6,939 bases of DNA from Pseudomonadota bacterium (GTDB taxonomy: Bacteria; Pseudomonadota; Gammaproteobacteria; Steroidobacterales; Steroidobacteraceae). The stretch lies in the NCBI GenBank assembly GCA_021817875.1, contig JAKAFQ010000231.1, positions 1 through 6,939 on the forward strand, read 5' to 3'. Under the pieces are notes generated by a model. It ran no database searches, was not told the DNA's origin, and saw nothing but the letters and a program-made list of their open reading frames with translations. The number at the start of each line of letters is the position of its first letter. Positions within the stretch are counted from its first letter, which is position 1. Made by a program: the position numbers and the translations under genes. Below, piece after piece: positions 6,247-6,939 of this stretch.

Positions 6247-6275
6247 TTGATCTTGCCGCGCCCGAGGAATATTCT
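6247..6275 (+). promoter_or_regulatory. candidate sigma-70-type promoter for the PAS kinase gene
   Basis: TTGATC at 6247-6252 and TATTCT at 6270-6275 with exactly 17 bases between, four of six matches in each hexamer including the most conserved positions. It lies in the only AT-rich patch of the intergenic region and points toward the kinase gene. Transcription would begin near 6282. Confidence 0.35.
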
Positions 6276-6293
6276 TCTGAATGCCGCTGACAA
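6266..6293 (-). promoter_or_regulatory. weak candidate promoter toward hyaA
   Basis: On the minus strand TTGTCA (6293-6288, five of six matches to TTGACA) is followed after 16 bases by TATTCC (6271-6266, three of six). It would give a leader of roughly 250 bases before hyaA, which is long. It overlaps the plus-strand candidate, so both cannot be occupied at once. Confidence 0.2.
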
Positions 6294-6446
6294 CGCCTCA
6301 GAAGGCGCGGCCCGGATCGAAGCAGTGCGGCGAGGTGGATCGGCTCACGGACGCGGGCCCGGTTCATCGAACCCCGCATCAGCGGACCGGGAGGAGTGGA
6401 TTCAGGCGGCAGCGGTCCTCCGGGAACCTTGAGCGGACGTGGACTC

Positions 6447-6939
6447 TTGCGCCTGACACCTCCAGAACTCTCGCGAAGCGCCCTGGAAGCGGCCCCCGAT
6501 GCGATGCTCATCGTCGATGGCGCGGGAATCATTCAGTATGCCAACCGGCAGGTGAGCGCCCTGTTCGGCTATGCGCCGCAGGAGGTGGTCGGCCGCGGCG
6601 TGGAGATGCTGCTGCCGGAGCGGTTCCGTTTGCGGCATGCCGCTCATCGCGAGGACTACATGAGGCACATGCGCGTGCGGCCGATGGGACAGAACCTCGA
6701 CCTGCACGGCCGCCGGCGGGACTCGAGCGAGTTCCCGGTGGAGATCAGCCTCAGTCCGGTATCCGACGGCGAGCGGCCGATGGTGGTGGCAGCCATCCGC
6801 GACGTGGGCGAACGCCATCGCATCCAGCAGGAACTGGTCGCCGCCAAAGCTGCGGCCGAGCGCGCCCGCGAGGTCGCCGATCTGGCGCGCGACAGCGCGG
6901 ATCGGGCCAACCAGAGCAAGAGCCGGTTCCTCGCGACGG
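6447..6939 (+). CDS. PAS-domain sensor histidine kinase, 3'-truncated
   Basis: N-terminal part of a probable two-component sensor kinase, 164 residues visible before the window ends. A PAS domain spans about residues 8-121: EALEAAPDAMLIVD, then IIQYANRQVSALFGY, EVVGRG, LLPERFR, and the closing RRRDSSEFPVEISLSP and AAIRDVGERH. A charged, Ala-rich coiled-coil linker (about 122-156) leads to SKSRFLAT, the sequence that normally comes just before the phosphoacceptor His box, which lies beyond the edge. No membrane segment is seen, so the sensor part looks cytoplasmic. The start is uncertain: the first ATG (6504) would cut into the PAS domain, so TTG 6447, TTG 6429 or GTG 6396 is likelier, and none has a well-spaced ribosome binding site. 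The frame is open from 6291. Divergence from hyaA recalls PAS kinases that control hydrogenases (HupT, HoxJ); that role is inference. A hybrid kinase or diguanylate cyclase is possible. Confidence 0.85.
   Translation, partial: MRLTPPELSRSALEAAPDAMLIVDGAGIIQYANRQVSALFGYAPQEVVGRGVEMLLPERFRLRHAAHREDYMRHMRVRPMGQNLDLHGRRRDSSEFPVEISLSPVSDGERPMVVAAIRDVGERHRIQQELVAAKAAAERAREVADLARDSADRANQSKSRFLAT

Larger units (their letters stand above)
6002..6446. other. divergent intergenic region between hyaA and the PAS kinase gene
   Basis: About 440 bases separate the two divergent genes. No tRNA or convincing small gene is seen; short open frames here are in GC-rich sequence, have no good start signals and encode Arg-rich peptides. 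The only AT-rich patch is near 6245-6293, where promoter-like hexamers occur on both strands. A short perfect inverted repeat lies at 6088-6102, closer to hyaA. No ideal sigma-54 site (TGGCAC-N5-TTGC) was found; the nearest match, at 6088-6103 on the minus strand, keeps the GC element but has TG for GG. Confidence 0.6.

Noticed and set aside
6057..6293. Short minus-strand open frames upstream of hyaA as a possible leader peptide gene
   Set aside because: No good ribosome binding site, Arg-rich composition expected from GC-rich noncoding DNA, no domain.
1..6939. CRISPR array, insertion sequence, tRNA or att site
   Set aside because: No regularly spaced direct repeats, no transposase, no terminal inverted repeats and no tRNA-like cloverleaf were noticed; the coding genes fill nearly the whole window.

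Overview
The window carries one well-defined system: a membrane-anchored uptake [NiFe]-hydrogenase operon on the minus strand. It is flanked by the 3' end of a UbiA-family prenyltransferase gene (plus strand, left edge) and by the 5' part of a PAS-domain sensor kinase gene (plus strand, right edge). The DNA is strongly GC-rich. The Tat-exported small subunit, the lipoprotein, the periplasmic c-type cytochromes and the HyaC-type cytochrome b point to a Gram-negative bacterium, most likely a high-GC proteobacterium. I cannot place it more finely.

Layout, left to right: 1-729, UbiA-like prenyltransferase, 5'-truncated (+). 761-1087, small periplasmic cytochrome c (-). 1220-1570, hypA (-). 1591-1986, lipoprotein cytochrome c (-). 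1907-2470, hydrogenase maturation protease hyaD (-). 2467-3156, cytochrome b hyaC (-). 3153-4862, large subunit hyaB (-). 4859-6001, small subunit hyaA (-). 6002-6446, divergent intergenic region with weak promoter candidates and a short inverted repeat. 6447-6939, PAS sensor kinase, 3'-truncated (+).

The transcription order is hyaA-hyaB-hyaC-hyaD-cytochrome lipoprotein-hypA, possibly continuing to the last cytochrome. The first four genes are joined by 4-base stop/start overlaps (ATGA, ATGA, GTGA). HyaA and HyaB form the H2-oxidising dimer, exported by the Tat signal on HyaA. HyaC anchors the dimer and takes its electrons. HyaD trims the 15-residue HyaB tail after nickel insertion, and HypA supplies nickel. 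The two c-type cytochromes may be extra electron carriers. The hypB-F genes are not in this window. The divergent PAS kinase is a plausible regulator.

The most notable point is the proximal Fe-S cluster site of the small subunit. The usual CxxC motif reads C-A-G-N, so the second cysteine is an asparagine. Both extra cysteines of the oxygen-tolerant 4Fe-3S cluster are absent. The rest of the system is conventional in architecture.
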